Shown: positions 37,114-45,153 of the stretch, piece by piece | Numbering within the stretch: position 1 is the stretch's first letter | Layout: every line of letters starts with the position of its first letter | Assembly: GCF_030403745.1 (NCBI RefSeq) | Contig: NZ_JAQMWP010000003.1 | Location: forward strand, 1 to 64,000 | Origin: Streptomyces sp. S.PB5 | Lineage (GTDB): Bacteria > Actinomycetota > Actinomycetes > Streptomycetales > Streptomycetaceae | Reading direction: 5' to 3' | Length of the DNA: 64,000 nucleotides | Made by a program: the position numbers and the translations under genes | The notes under the pieces: generated by a model | What the model saw: the letters and a program-made list of their open reading frames with translations, nothing else | Databases searched by the model: none | What the model was told of the DNA's origin: nothing

Positions 37114-38000
37114 TCGGCGCCCGAGTGTGACAGGAGGCGCTGCATCGTCTCGGCGGCACGGACGGCCGCGGTGCCGCAGCAGTTGTTGAACAGCACGTGC
37201 AGCTGCTCGACCCGTCCGGCGAGCGAGTGCAACCGGGGCAGCCACTCGGCGAGTTCGTCCTCGCCGTACTCGTAGCGGAACCGGTCCTCCTTGCTCCCCG
37301 AACCCCAGGCGGCGCTGCGTCCGTGGAACCGGACGACGGACAGCCGTGGCGAGGTGACGGGAGCGACGGGCGGGATCGAGACGGGGAGTGTCTGTGTCAT
37401 GTCGACGGCCACCGCGGCCATGCCGTACCGGGCGAGCAGCGCACAGGTCACGTCCGCCCACTCGCTGCGCCACCAGCCGGGGTGCCGGAACTCCACGGCG
37501 ACCGGCCACCCGGCGGTCCGCGCGGCGCACTCCCGCAGGAACGCCCCGGCCCGCTGCCCCGGCCGGAACCACGGCGGGAACTGGAACAGCACACTGCCGA
37601 GCCGCCCGGCCGCCCGCAGGGGCTCGATCCCCTCGGCGAACCGCCGCCACACCGCGTTCAGCACCTTCGCGTCCCCGGGATCGGCGGGCAGCCCGCCCGG
37701 CATCGTGGACCCCCGGGTCGGATGCCCGGTGAGCAGCGAGAACGCCTTCACGTCGAACACGAACCCCGGCGGCGTCCGCTCAGCCCACAGCAGGCTCGTG
37801 CGCGGGCTCGGCAGCGCGTAGTACGACGAGTCGACCTCGACGACCGGGAACCGCCCGGCGTAGTGCCGCAGCCGCCCCTCGGCGTCCCGCCGCCCCGGCG
37901 GATACCAGCCGCTGCCGGTCAGCGCCCGGTCGGTCCATGAACACGTGCCCACGCGGATCTCGCCCATGCGGATGCGGTTACCCGGGTTGTGCGATCCCAT
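36996..38000 (-). CDS. DUF72 family protein
   Basis: 334 residues. VGTCSWTD near residue 17, VEVDSSYYALPS, FQFPPWF, VEFRHPGWW and VLFNNCCGTAAV are hallmarks of DUF72 (TIM-barrel-like, function unknown). The last ~40 residues form an Ala-rich tail lying in the overlap with the MFS gene. A minus-strand TAAAGT (38007-38012) ends 6 nt before ATG 38000, so it is probably leaderless; ATG 37967 is the alternative. Its promoter abuts the NrtR-type box shared with the divergent regulator. Confidence 0.85.
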   Translation of the reverse strand: MGSHNPGNRIRMGEIRVGTCSWTDRALTGSGWYPPGRRDAEGRLRHYAGRFPVVEVDSSYYALPSPRTSLLWAERTPPGFVFDVKAFSLLTGHPTRGSTMPGGLPADPGDAKVLNAVWRRFAEGIEPLRAAGRLGSVLFQFPPWFRPGQRAGAFLRECAARTAGWPVAVEFRHPGWWRSEWADVTCALLARYGMAAVAVDMTQTLPVSIPPVAPVTSPRLSVVRFHGRSAAWGSGSKEDRFRYEYGEDELAEWLPRLHSLAGRVEQLHVLFNNCCGTAAVRAAETMQRLLSHSGADQTLARDGANTAASAPAAAMPAETHSAGPQPSRKASREA

Positions 38001-38011
38001 CCGGCGACTTT

Positions 38012-38028
38012 ATAGTCGTAGTGACTAT
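38012..38028. promoter_or_regulatory. Palindromic operator, NrtR-type (GT-N7-AC core)
   Basis: ATAGTC-GTAGT-GACTAT is a perfect 6-bp inverted repeat with a 5-bp centre. It contains GT-N7-AC, the core I recall for NrtR-family sites. It overlaps a plus-strand TATAGT (38011-38016) and shares A38012 with the minus-strand -10 TAAAGT, so one bound dimer could block both divergent promoters. Confidence 0.7.
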
Positions 38029-38045
38029 TAAGGGGGTGGGTGCGT

Positions 38046-38777
38046 ATGGAATCCCGGAGCGACGCTTACGACAAGTACGCCTACGAGCCCTTCGCCGTCA
38101 CCGTCGATCTCGCGGTCCTCACCGTCACCGAGGGCGCCCTGCACGTTCTGCTCGTCGAGCGCGGACAGGAGCCGTACGCCGGGTGCTGGGCGCTGCCCGG
38201 CGGCTTCGTGCAGCCGGACGAGTCCGCCGAGACGGCCGCCCGGCGTGAACTCGCCGAGGAGACCGGCCTGTCGGACGTCTCCGGGCTGCACCTGGAGCAA
38301 CTGCGCACCTACAGCGAGCCCGACCGCGACCCCCGGATGCGGGTCGTGTCCGTCGCGTTCGCAGCGCTGCTGCCCGACCCGCCCGAGCCGCACGGCGGCA
38401 GCGACGCGGCCGACGCCCGCTGGATGCCGTACGACAAGGCCCGGCCGCTCGCCTTCGACCACGACCGGATCCTCGCCGACGCGCAGGAACGCGTGGGCGC
38501 CAAGCTGGAGTACACCTGCCTCGCCACCGCTTTCTGTGGGACGGCGTTCACCCTCGGCGAGCTCCAGCAGGTCTACGAGGCCGTGTGGGGCACCGCCCTC
38601 GACCGGCCCAACTTCCGCCGCAAGGTGCTCGCCACGCCGGGGTTCGTCGAACCGGTGCCGGGCGCCGCGCGGTTGACCGGCGGCCGCGGCAAACCGGCCG
38701 CGCTGTACCGCGCGGGTACGGCGACGACACTTCATCCGCCTCTGCTCCGACCGTCCCGGGAAGGACGTCCCGTATGA
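38046..38777 (+). CDS. nrtR: NrtR-type regulator: Nudix domain plus winged helix
   Basis: 243 residues. An N-terminal Nudix-like domain (WALPGGFVQPDESAETAARRELAEETGL) is followed by a C-terminal winged helix (FTLGELQQVYEAVWG...NFRRKVLATPGFVEPV), the architecture of NrtR, a repressor that senses ADP-ribose or NAD-related ligands. ATG 38046 has AAGGGGG 9 nt upstream. The stop overlaps the ADP-ribosylglycohydrolase start (ATGA), so sensor and ADP-ribose-releasing enzyme are co-translated. The Nudix box looks intact, so residual hydrolase activity is possible. Confidence 0.87.
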   Translation: MESRSDAYDKYAYEPFAVTVDLAVLTVTEGALHVLLVERGQEPYAGCWALPGGFVQPDESAETAARRELAEETGLSDVSGLHLEQLRTYSEPDRDPRMRVVSVAFAALLPDPPEPHGGSDAADARWMPYDKARPLAFDHDRILADAQERVGAKLEYTCLATAFCGTAFTLGELQQVYEAVWGTALDRPNFRRKVLATPGFVEPVPGAARLTGGRGKPAALYRAGTATTLHPPLLRPSREGRPV

Positions 38778-39790
38778 CCGCCACCACTGTCAGGAAGCGC
38801 GCTGCCACCGGGGCCCTGGTGGGGCTCGCGCTGGGGGACGCGCTCGGTTTCCCGACCGAGTTCAACGACGTGCCGTCGATCCTCGCGAAGTGCGGGCCGT
38901 GGCGGGAGATGGGGCTGCCGAGGCCGGCGATCGTCACGGACGACACGCAGATGACGCTGGCCGTCGGGCGCGCGTTGAGGACGGCGACGGACCGGGGTGT
39001 GCTCTCGCCCCAGGAGCTGGTGGAGCCCCTCCGGGAGGAGTTCATCGCCTGGAACCGCTCGCCGGAGAACAACCGTGCTCCGGGCAACACCTGCCTGAGG
39101 GCTTGCGAGTTGCTGGAGCGCACCACGCTGTGGCAGGACGCCAGCCAGATCCACTCCAAGGGCTGCGGCGCCAACATGCGCGTCGCCCCCGTCGGCCTCG
39201 TCCCCGGACTCAGCGACGAACAGCGCGCCGGCGCCGCCCAGTTGCAGTCCGCCCTCACCCACGGCCACCCGACCGCGCTCGCCGCGTCCGACCTCACCGC
39301 GCACGCCGTCCGGCTGCTCGCACAGGGGGCCGAACCGACCGGGCTGGTCGGGCAGTTGCGGTCGTACGCCGTCGAGAACCGCACCCGGTACCACGAGCGC
39401 TGGCTCGGTGATCTGTGGACGCGGAGCCAGGATCCGACGCCCGAGCACTTCATCGCGCGGGGGTGGGACGAGTGCATGGAGGTACTCAACCGGCTGCAGG
39501 AAGCGGTCCGTTCGGTGTCGCCGGAGACCGATCCGTGCCAGGCGACCGGTGCGGGCTGGATCGCGGAGGAGGCGCTGGCGACCGGGCTGCTGTGCTTCCT
39601 GCTGTTCGTCGACGAGCCGGTGACGGCCCTGCGGAGGGCCGCCTGCACGTCGGGTGACTCCGACTCGATCGCATGTCTCGCGGGTGCCTTCGCGGGGGCG
39701 TACCACGGGGCCGACGTATGGCCCGTGGAGTGGGCCGACCGGATCGAGTACCAGAGCGAGTTGGTGACGCTGGGCGCGCTCTGGGACTAG
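38774..39790 (+). CDS. ADP-ribosylglycohydrolase (DraG-like)
   Basis: 338 residues. GALVGLALGDALGFPTEF, TDDTQMTLAVGRAL (metal-binding) and SGDSDSIACLAGAFAGAYHG (second metal site) are the family hallmarks. It removes ADP-ribose from proteins or other acceptors. GGAAGGA lies 8 nt before the ATG. It is coupled to the NrtR-type regulator, which fits control by ADP-ribose/NAD status. The stop TAG overlaps the convergent Rieske stop in CTAG. Confidence 0.9.
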   Translation: MTATTVRKRAATGALVGLALGDALGFPTEFNDVPSILAKCGPWREMGLPRPAIVTDDTQMTLAVGRALRTATDRGVLSPQELVEPLREEFIAWNRSPENNRAPGNTCLRACELLERTTLWQDASQIHSKGCGANMRVAPVGLVPGLSDEQRAGAAQLQSALTHGHPTALAASDLTAHAVRLLAQGAEPTGLVGQLRSYAVENRTRYHERWLGDLWTRSQDPTPEHFIARGWDECMEVLNRLQEAVRSVSPETDPCQATGAGWIAEEALATGLLCFLLFVDEPVTALRRAACTSGDSDSIACLAGAFAGAYHGADVWPVEWADRIEYQSELVTLGALWD

Positions 39791-40200
39791 GCCAGCCGGA
39801 TCGAGTCGCCCTGGACCGCGATCTTCTTCTCGGCGAGCGGCTGGGTCGCGGGCGGGTTCTCGACCGAGCCGTCCGTGATGCTGAACTTGCTGCCGTGGCA
39901 GGTGCAGTTGATGGTGCCGCCCTCGACGCTCGCGACCGGGCACTGCTGGTGGGTGCAGATGTTGGTGAAGGCCTTGAACTCGCCTTCCTTCGGCTGGGTG
40001 ACGACGATCTTCTCGTCCTTGAAGATCTTGCCGCCGCCGACCGGGATGTCGCTGGTCTTCGCCAGTTCCTGACCGGCGGAGGCCTCGACCGTGTCGGAAC
40101 CGGAGTCGCCTTCGTTGCCGTACTCGCCGCAGCCGACGGTGAACGCCGCCGCGCCCGTCGCGAGGAGGACCGAGCGTCGCGTCGGGCCTTGCATCGTCAT
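39787..40200 (-). CDS. Tat-exported Rieske [2Fe-2S] lipoprotein
   Basis: 137 residues. The signal PTRRSVLLATGAAAFTVGC has a twin Arg and a lipobox ending at Cys24. Rieske ligands are C82-x-H84 and C99-x2-H102, with C87 and C101 placed for the disulfide. It is a small membrane-anchored electron carrier of the arsenite-oxidase/cytochrome-b-independent type. ATG 40200 overlaps the upstream stop (ATGA) and has GGAG 8 nt upstream. Confidence 0.9.
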   Translation of the reverse strand: MTMQGPTRRSVLLATGAAAFTVGCGEYGNEGDSGSDTVEASAGQELAKTSDIPVGGGKIFKDEKIVVTQPKEGEFKAFTNICTHQQCPVASVEGGTINCTCHGSKFSITDGSVENPPATQPLAEKKIAVQGDSIRLA

Positions 40201-40781
40201 GTCGTAACTCCGAAGGTGCGGAAGAACCAGAGGGCGGAGGTCAGCCAGACGATCGTGAGCGCGGTGAAGACGAGCCCGCCGACGATCGGCAGCAGCCAGT
40301 TGGGAAGGCGCTCCGAACGGAGCAGCAGCATCTTGGCACTGAATGCACCGAAGAAGAAACAACCCAGGAGGGAGTGCCAGAAAACGCGCGTTTCGTACGT
40401 CTGATAGCCGAGCGCGTACAGACAGTGCACCGCCACCGGGACCGATACGAGGAAGGCGGCGCGGCCCGACCAGCGGTGCAGGGTGCCCGACCAGCCCGGG
40501 CCGGGCAGCCTGCCGTACATCATGAGCGCCGAGAAGAACTGGACGACCGCGAAGAAGACCGCGACCGTGGCCATCCACGACTTCACCGCGCCGGTGCTGC
40601 TGAAGCCGGCGAGGTTGAAGGCGGTGCCCGCCGGGTCGTGGACCTTGCCGTAGACGCCGAGGGCGACGGCCACCGCCGCGGCCACCAGCGCCGGGACCAG
40701 ATAGCGGGCCGGGTGCGGGCGTGGCTCGGGGGGCCGGGGGGACGGGAATCCCTGGGTGGCGGCGTTCGGGTCGACGGTCAT
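40197..40781 (-). CDS. Cytochrome b561-like / DUF6529-type membrane protein
   Basis: 194 residues with about five membrane segments. His residues in LHRWSGRAAF, HCLYAL and FWHSLLGC are spaced across helices as in haem-binding b561/ferric reductase-like proteins; haem binding is inferred. GAGGGAG lies 6 nt before the ATG. The stop overlaps the Rieske start. It is probably the membrane partner that passes electrons to or from the Rieske lipoprotein. Confidence 0.75.
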   Translation of the reverse strand: MTVDPNAATQGFPSPRPPEPRPHPARYLVPALVAAAVAVALGVYGKVHDPAGTAFNLAGFSSTGAVKSWMATVAVFFAVVQFFSALMMYGRLPGPGWSGTLHRWSGRAAFLVSVPVAVHCLYALGYQTYETRVFWHSLLGCFFFGAFSAKMLLLRSERLPNWLLPIVGGLVFTALTIVWLTSALWFFRTFGVTT

Positions 40782-40807
40782 GTCGGCTCCCTCGTACGGA
40801 CTGGAGT

Positions 40808-41470
40808 TCAGGGGGTGACGGGGCGGGCCGTGAGCTGCTGTCCGTCGACCGTCACCACGCCGGTCTCCGGGTCGATCTCGGGTGCGGGGGAGGGCTTGCC
40901 GTCCTTCTTGAGGATGCCGACCTGGGTGCCGTCCTTCAGCACGATCCAGCCGCCGTCGAACTTCGCGTCCCGCACGGTGGCGGTCGCCCGGTACAGCCCG
41001 GACGGCTTGATCGCCTTGTCGGCGGTGAAGGTGTAGTGCCCGCCGCCGATGTCGACCGTGCCGCTGATCCGCTTGCCCTCCTTGAGGGTCCCGTTCAGCA
41101 CGGCGCCGCCCTTGGCGGTGAGCTTCATCGTGCCGTCGTCCTCGACATCGCCCTTGAGCCAGGACTCCTTGTCGCGGCCGTCGCAGAAGTACGCGATCGC
41201 CCGGCCGTCGCGCAGGGAGACGGCGATCGCGGAGGAGTCGTCGTCGGTGCGGCCCGCGTAGTCGGCGTCCGGGATCGGCGACTTCGACGGGGAGGGAGAG
41301 GGGGACGGCGACTGTGCCGTCGGGGTGGGGCTCGGACTCGCCTTGGTGCTGGGCGATTCCCGTACGGCCGTGGATGCCGTCTTCTCACCCGTCGTCGCGT
41401 TGAGCGACAGCATGAACAGGCCTACCAGCAGACCCGCGAGAAGGGTGAACAGCGGTCCGGAACGCTTCAT
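40808..41470 (-). CDS. Membrane-anchored secreted hypothetical protein
   Basis: 220 residues. An N-terminal signal anchor (GPLFTLLAGLLVGLFMLSL) is followed by a Ser/Pro/Thr-rich linker (~35-65) and a beta-rich extracytoplasmic domain (SAIAVSLRDGRAIAYFCDGRDKESWLKGDV...) with regular short strands. The start ATG 41470 follows GGGGGAGG. It is first in the redox cluster, 26 bp before the b561-like gene. Function unknown. Confidence 0.8.
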   Translation of the reverse strand: MKRSGPLFTLLAGLLVGLFMLSLNATTGEKTASTAVRESPSTKASPSPTPTAQSPSPSPSPSKSPIPDADYAGRTDDDSSAIAVSLRDGRAIAYFCDGRDKESWLKGDVEDDGTMKLTAKGGAVLNGTLKEGKRISGTVDIGGGHYTFTADKAIKPSGLYRATATVRDAKFDGGWIVLKDGTQVGILKKDGKPSPAPEIDPETGVVTVDGQQLTARPVTP

Positions 41471-41623
41471 GAAAGGGCCTCCCCCGAGGCGAGCTTCCTG
41501 CCATGAGAGCGGACCTTGGGCCATGAGTCCAGAGGCGCACGGGCGCGTTCCCACCTCAAGTAGCGGATTAGGGCAATCTGGGTGACATTGGCAAAGATCC
41601 GACCCCTCGCGAAAGGCGTGACC

Positions 41624-42043
41624 ATGGCGGGCAACGACATAGGGGGTTTGCTCGGCGGCCTCCTCGGGGGCGGCAAGGGAGGCGGCGGCGCCGACATGCT
41701 CGGTGCGCTGCTCTCGGCCCTCGGCGGCAGCCAGGGCGGTCAGGGCGGTGGCTCCCTGGGCGGGTCCCTCGGCGGGCTGCTCGACATCCTCGCCAAGTCC
41801 GGTCTTGCCGCGCAGAAGGACTCCTGGGTCGGCAGCGGCGCCAATCAGCCCGTGACCGGCGCGCAGATCCAGCAGGCGCTGCCCGACGACACCCTCCAGC
41901 AGGTCGCCAAGGACGCGGGCGTCTCCACGGACCAGGCCGCCGACGAGCTCGCGCAGGTGCTGCCGCAGGCCGTCGACAAGCTGACCCCGAACGGCCGGGT
42001 GCCGGCCAGCCTCGACGAGCTCGTCAGGCAGCAGAAGCTGTAG
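41624..42043 (+). CDS. YidB/DUF937-like protein
   Basis: 139 residues. A Gly-rich N-terminal half (GGLLGGLLGGGKGGGGADML) is followed by a helical domain DSWVGSGANQPVTGAQIQQALPDDTLQQVAKDAGVSTDQAADELAQVLPQAVDKLTPNGRVP, typical of YidB. Function unknown. AAAGG lies about 9 nt before the ATG. A 21-bp-period direct repeat (ACGCGCAGG...) lies just after the stop. Confidence 0.85.
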   Translation: MAGNDIGGLLGGLLGGGKGGGGADMLGALLSALGGSQGGQGGGSLGGSLGGLLDILAKSGLAAQKDSWVGSGANQPVTGAQIQQALPDDTLQQVAKDAGVSTDQAADELAQVLPQAVDKLTPNGRVPASLDELVRQQKL

Positions 42044-42125
42044 GCCTCTCCACGCGCAGGTGTCTGAGCTCGACGCGCAGGCGTCTCAGCGATCGGGCGG
42101 CGCACACCGGTCCGACGCGGGCTGA

Positions 42126-42131
42126 CTAGGC
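42126..42131 (+). promoter_or_regulatory. -10 element of the aroH-tyrA operon
   Basis: TAGGCT fits TANNNT and predicts a start near 42138. That leaves a leader of about 35 nt containing GAGGAG for the GTG at 42172. Confidence 0.55.
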
Positions 42132-42171
42132 TGGATGGACCAAGAGCCGTACATCAGCGAGGAGCAGAGCC

Positions 42172-42534
42172 GTGGCGGTACGAGCGGTCCGGGGCGCCGT
42201 CCAACTCGAACGGGACGAAGCCGGCCACATGGACGAGCAGGTCGGAGCCCTGCTCACCGCCGTCCTGGAGCGCAACGAGCTCAACACGGACGACCTGATC
42301 AGCATCTGGTTCACGGCCACGCCGGACCTGCACAGCGACTTCCCGGCCGCCGCGGCCCGCAAGCTCGGCATCGTCGACGTACCCCTGATCTGCGCCCAGG
42401 AGCTGGACATCGAGGGCGCCATGCCCCGGGTCGTGCGGATCCTCGCGCACATAGAGTCCGACCGGCCCCGTGCCGAGATCAACCACGTCTACCTGGGTGC
42501 CGCGGGCGCTCTGCGCAAGGACATCGCCCAGTGA
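42172..42534 (+). CDS. aroH: Chorismate mutase, AroH type
   Basis: 120 residues, full length for the AroH class. VRAVRGAVQLERDEAGHM starts the fold, and SIWFTATPDLHSDFPAAAARKLG and EINHVYLGAAGALRKDI carry the active-site residues. It converts chorismate to prephenate. GTG 42172 has GAGGAG at 7-nt spacing. The stop overlaps tyrA (GTGA), so chorismate is channelled to tyrosine within one operon. Confidence 0.93.
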   Translation: MAVRAVRGAVQLERDEAGHMDEQVGALLTAVLERNELNTDDLISIWFTATPDLHSDFPAAAARKLGIVDVPLICAQELDIEGAMPRVVRILAHIESDRPRAEINHVYLGAAGALRKDIAQ

Positions 42535-43616
42535 GAACCGCACTCGTCATCGGCACCGGCCTCATCGGTACGTCCGCCGCGCTGGCGCTGGCCGGCCGGG
42601 GCGTCCAGGTCCACCTCGCCGACCACGACCCCGAGCAGGCCCGCACCGCCGCCGCGCTCGGCGCCGGGACCGACGAGGCGCCCGAGGGGCCCGTCGACCT
42701 CGCGATCGTCGCCGCCCCGCCCGCCCATGTCGCCGGAGTGCTCGCCGACGCCATGCGCCGGGGCGTGGCCCGCGGCTACATCGACGTGGCCAGCGTCAAG
42801 GGCGGCCCGCGGCGCGAGCTGGAGGCGATGGGCCTGGACCTGGCCTCGTACATCGGCACGCATCCCATGTCGGGCCGCGAGAAGTCCGGCCCGCTGGCCG
42901 CGACCGGCGACCTCTTCGAGGGCCGCCCCTGGGTGCTGACCCCGACCCGGGACACCGACACCGAGGTCCTGAACCTGGCCCTGGAGCTGGTCTCGCACTG
43001 TCGTGCCGTACCGGTCGTCATGGACGCGGACGCCCACGACCGTGCCGTGGCGCTCGTCTCCCACATGCCCCACCTGGTGTCCAGCATGGTCGCCGCGCGC
43101 CTGGAGAACGCCGAGGAGGCCGCCGTACGACTGTGCGGGCAGGGCATCCGGGACGTCACCCGGATCGCCGCCTCCGACCCCCGGATGTGGATCGACATCC
43201 TCTCCGCCAACCCCGGGCCGGTCGCCGACCTGCTCACCGACGTCGCCGCCGACCTGGAGGAGACGGTGCAGGCACTGCGGGCGCTGCAGTCCTCCGACGA
43301 GGCCAAGCGCGGTGAGGGCGCCGTCGGCATCGAGGATGTGCTGCGGCGTGGGAACGCGGGCCAGGTGCGGGTACCCGGCAAGCACGGGTCCGCCCCGCGG
43401 ACGTACGAGGTCGTGGCCGTGCTCATCGACGACCAGCCCGGCCAGCTGGCCCGGATCTTCGCGGACGCGGGACGGGCCGGGGTCAACATCGAGGACGTCC
43501 GCATCGAGCACGCGACCGGGCAGCAGGCGGGTCTGGTGCAGCTGATGGTGGAGCCGCAGGCGGCGCCTGTGCTGAGCGCGGCGCTGCGGGAGCGGGGCTG
43601 GGCCATCCGGCAGTAG
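42531..43616 (+). CDS. tyrA: Prephenate dehydrogenase with C-terminal ACT domain
   Basis: 361 residues. The NAD-binding GTGLIGTSAALALAGRG is at the N-terminus; ASVKGG and THPMSGREKSGPLAA carry the substrate pocket. The C-terminal ~75 residues (VVAVLIDDQPGQLARIFADAGRAGVNIEDVRIEHA) are an ACT domain, the likely site of tyrosine feedback. GTG overlaps the aroH stop. Confidence 0.94.
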   Translation: MRTALVIGTGLIGTSAALALAGRGVQVHLADHDPEQARTAAALGAGTDEAPEGPVDLAIVAAPPAHVAGVLADAMRRGVARGYIDVASVKGGPRRELEAMGLDLASYIGTHPMSGREKSGPLAATGDLFEGRPWVLTPTRDTDTEVLNLALELVSHCRAVPVVMDADAHDRAVALVSHMPHLVSSMVAARLENAEEAAVRLCGQGIRDVTRIAASDPRMWIDILSANPGPVADLLTDVAADLEETVQALRALQSSDEAKRGEGAVGIEDVLRRGNAGQVRVPGKHGSAPRTYEVVAVLIDDQPGQLARIFADAGRAGVNIEDVRIEHATGQQAGLVQLMVEPQAAPVLSAALRERGWAIRQ

Positions 43617-43727
43617 CCGTCCGCGGCCCTCCGGCCGTAAGGAGGCCTCTGGCGAGCCAGTACCCTTGTGCGGGGCCCCATCGCGCCCCGCACTCCCCAC
43701 CACACCGCACCAGGAAGGTGTCCCCCC

Positions 43728-44414
43728 GTGGAAAACGGCGCCGCCCAGCCCGTGATCGTCGCCATCGACGGTCCCTCCGGCACCGGCAAGTCGAGCACGT
43801 CGAAGGCCGTCGCGGCGCAGCTCGGTCTGGCCTACCTGGACACCGGCGCCCAGTACCGGGCGATCACGTGGTGGATGGTGACCAACGGGATCGACATCGA
43901 GGACCCGAGCGCGATCGCCGCGGTGGCGGGCAAGCCCGAGATCGTCTCAGGGAACGACCCGGCCGACCCGACGATCACCGTCGACGGCACCGACGTGGCC
44001 GCAGCGATCCGCACCCAGGAGGTCACCTCCAAGGTCAGCGCCGTGAGCGCGGTGCCCGAGGTGCGGGCGCGGATCACCGAGCTGCAGCGGTCCATCGCGG
44101 CCTCCGCGGAGCAGGGCATCGTCGTCGAGGGCCGGGACATCGGTACGACCGTGCTGCCCGACGCCGACCTCAAGATCTTCCTCACCGCCTCCCCGGAGGC
44201 CCGTGCCGCCCGCCGCAGCGGCGAGCTCAAGGGCGCGGACGTCAACGCCACCCGCGAGGCCCTGATCAAGCGGGACGCGGCCGACTCCACGCGTAAGACC
44301 TCGCCGCTCGCCAAGGCGGACGACGCGGTCGAGGTGGACACCACCGAGCTCACGCTCGCGCAGGTCATCGAGTGCGTCGTCACCCTCGTCGAGGAGAAGC
44401 GGGCCGGGAAGTGA
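43728..44414 (+). CDS. cmk: Cytidylate kinase
   Basis: 228 residues. P-loop GPSGTGKS is at 15-22, LDTGAQYRAITWW gives the nucleotide monophosphate site and VVEGRDIGTTVLPDA the NMP/LID region. It phosphorylates CMP and dCMP. GTG 43728 has GGAAGG 9 nt upstream; TACCCT (43661-43666) is the probable -10. It is coupled to the acyltransferase (GTGA). Confidence 0.95.
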   Translation: MENGAAQPVIVAIDGPSGTGKSSTSKAVAAQLGLAYLDTGAQYRAITWWMVTNGIDIEDPSAIAAVAGKPEIVSGNDPADPTITVDGTDVAAAIRTQEVTSKVSAVSAVPEVRARITELQRSIAASAEQGIVVEGRDIGTTVLPDADLKIFLTASPEARAARRSGELKGADVNATREALIKRDAADSTRKTSPLAKADDAVEVDTTELTLAQVIECVVTLVEEKRAGK

Positions 44415-45073
44415 CCGCGGGCACCACGGCGAAGGCGCCCTCCCTGCGGGGCGCCGAGGTCGGGCGGCGGATCGGCGTCGGCCTGATGTACGGGCTGTGG
44501 AAGCCGCGCGTCCTCGGCGCCTGGAAGGTCCCCGCGACCGGCCCGGTGATCCTCGCCGTCAACCACTCCCACAACATCGACGGTCCGATGGTCATGGGCG
44601 TCGCGCCCCGGCCGACACACTTCCTGATCAAGAAGGAAGCGTTCATCGGCCCGCTCGACCCCTTCCTGCTCGGCATCGGGCAGGTCAAGGTCGACCGCTC
44701 GGGCACCGACCGCACGGCCATCACCCAGGCGCTCGACGTGCTGTCGGCCGGCGGTGTCCTCGGGATCTTCCCGGAGGGCACCCGCGGCGAGGGCGACTTC
44801 GCCGCGCTGCGGGCCGGGCTCGCGTACTTCGCCGTGCGCGGCGGCGCCCCGATCGTCCCGGTCGCCGTGCTGGGAAGTTCCGAGCAGCGGGGACGGTTGA
44901 TAAAGGGGCTGCCTCCGCTGCGCAGCCGCGTCGACGTGGTCTTCGGAGACCCGTTCGAGGCGGGCGACGGAAGCGGGCGGCGCACCCGCAAGGCGCTCGA
45001 CGAGGCGACCGAGCGCATCCAGAAGCAGCTCACCGCGCACCTGGAAAACGCCAGGCGGCTGACCGGCCGCTAG
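44411..45073 (+). CDS. 1-acylglycerol-3-phosphate acyltransferase (PlsC family)
   Basis: 220 residues. The catalytic H-x4-D is in NHSHNIDGP, block III FPEGTRGEGDF, and block IV IVPVAV. It makes phosphatidic acid or acylates a related acceptor. GTG overlaps the cmk stop. The cmk-plsC-der order is common in high-GC Gram-positives. Confidence 0.92.
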   Translation: MTAGTTAKAPSLRGAEVGRRIGVGLMYGLWKPRVLGAWKVPATGPVILAVNHSHNIDGPMVMGVAPRPTHFLIKKEAFIGPLDPFLLGIGQVKVDRSGTDRTAITQALDVLSAGGVLGIFPEGTRGEGDFAALRAGLAYFAVRGGAPIVPVAVLGSSEQRGRLIKGLPPLRSRVDVVFGDPFEAGDGSGRRTRKALDEATERIQKQLTAHLENARRLTGR

Positions 45074-45153
45074 GCGACACTGAGTAGTGGATCAGCCGGA
45101 CAGAAACCGACCGGTCCACCGATCACCACGATGAACGACGAGGTACGGACTTC

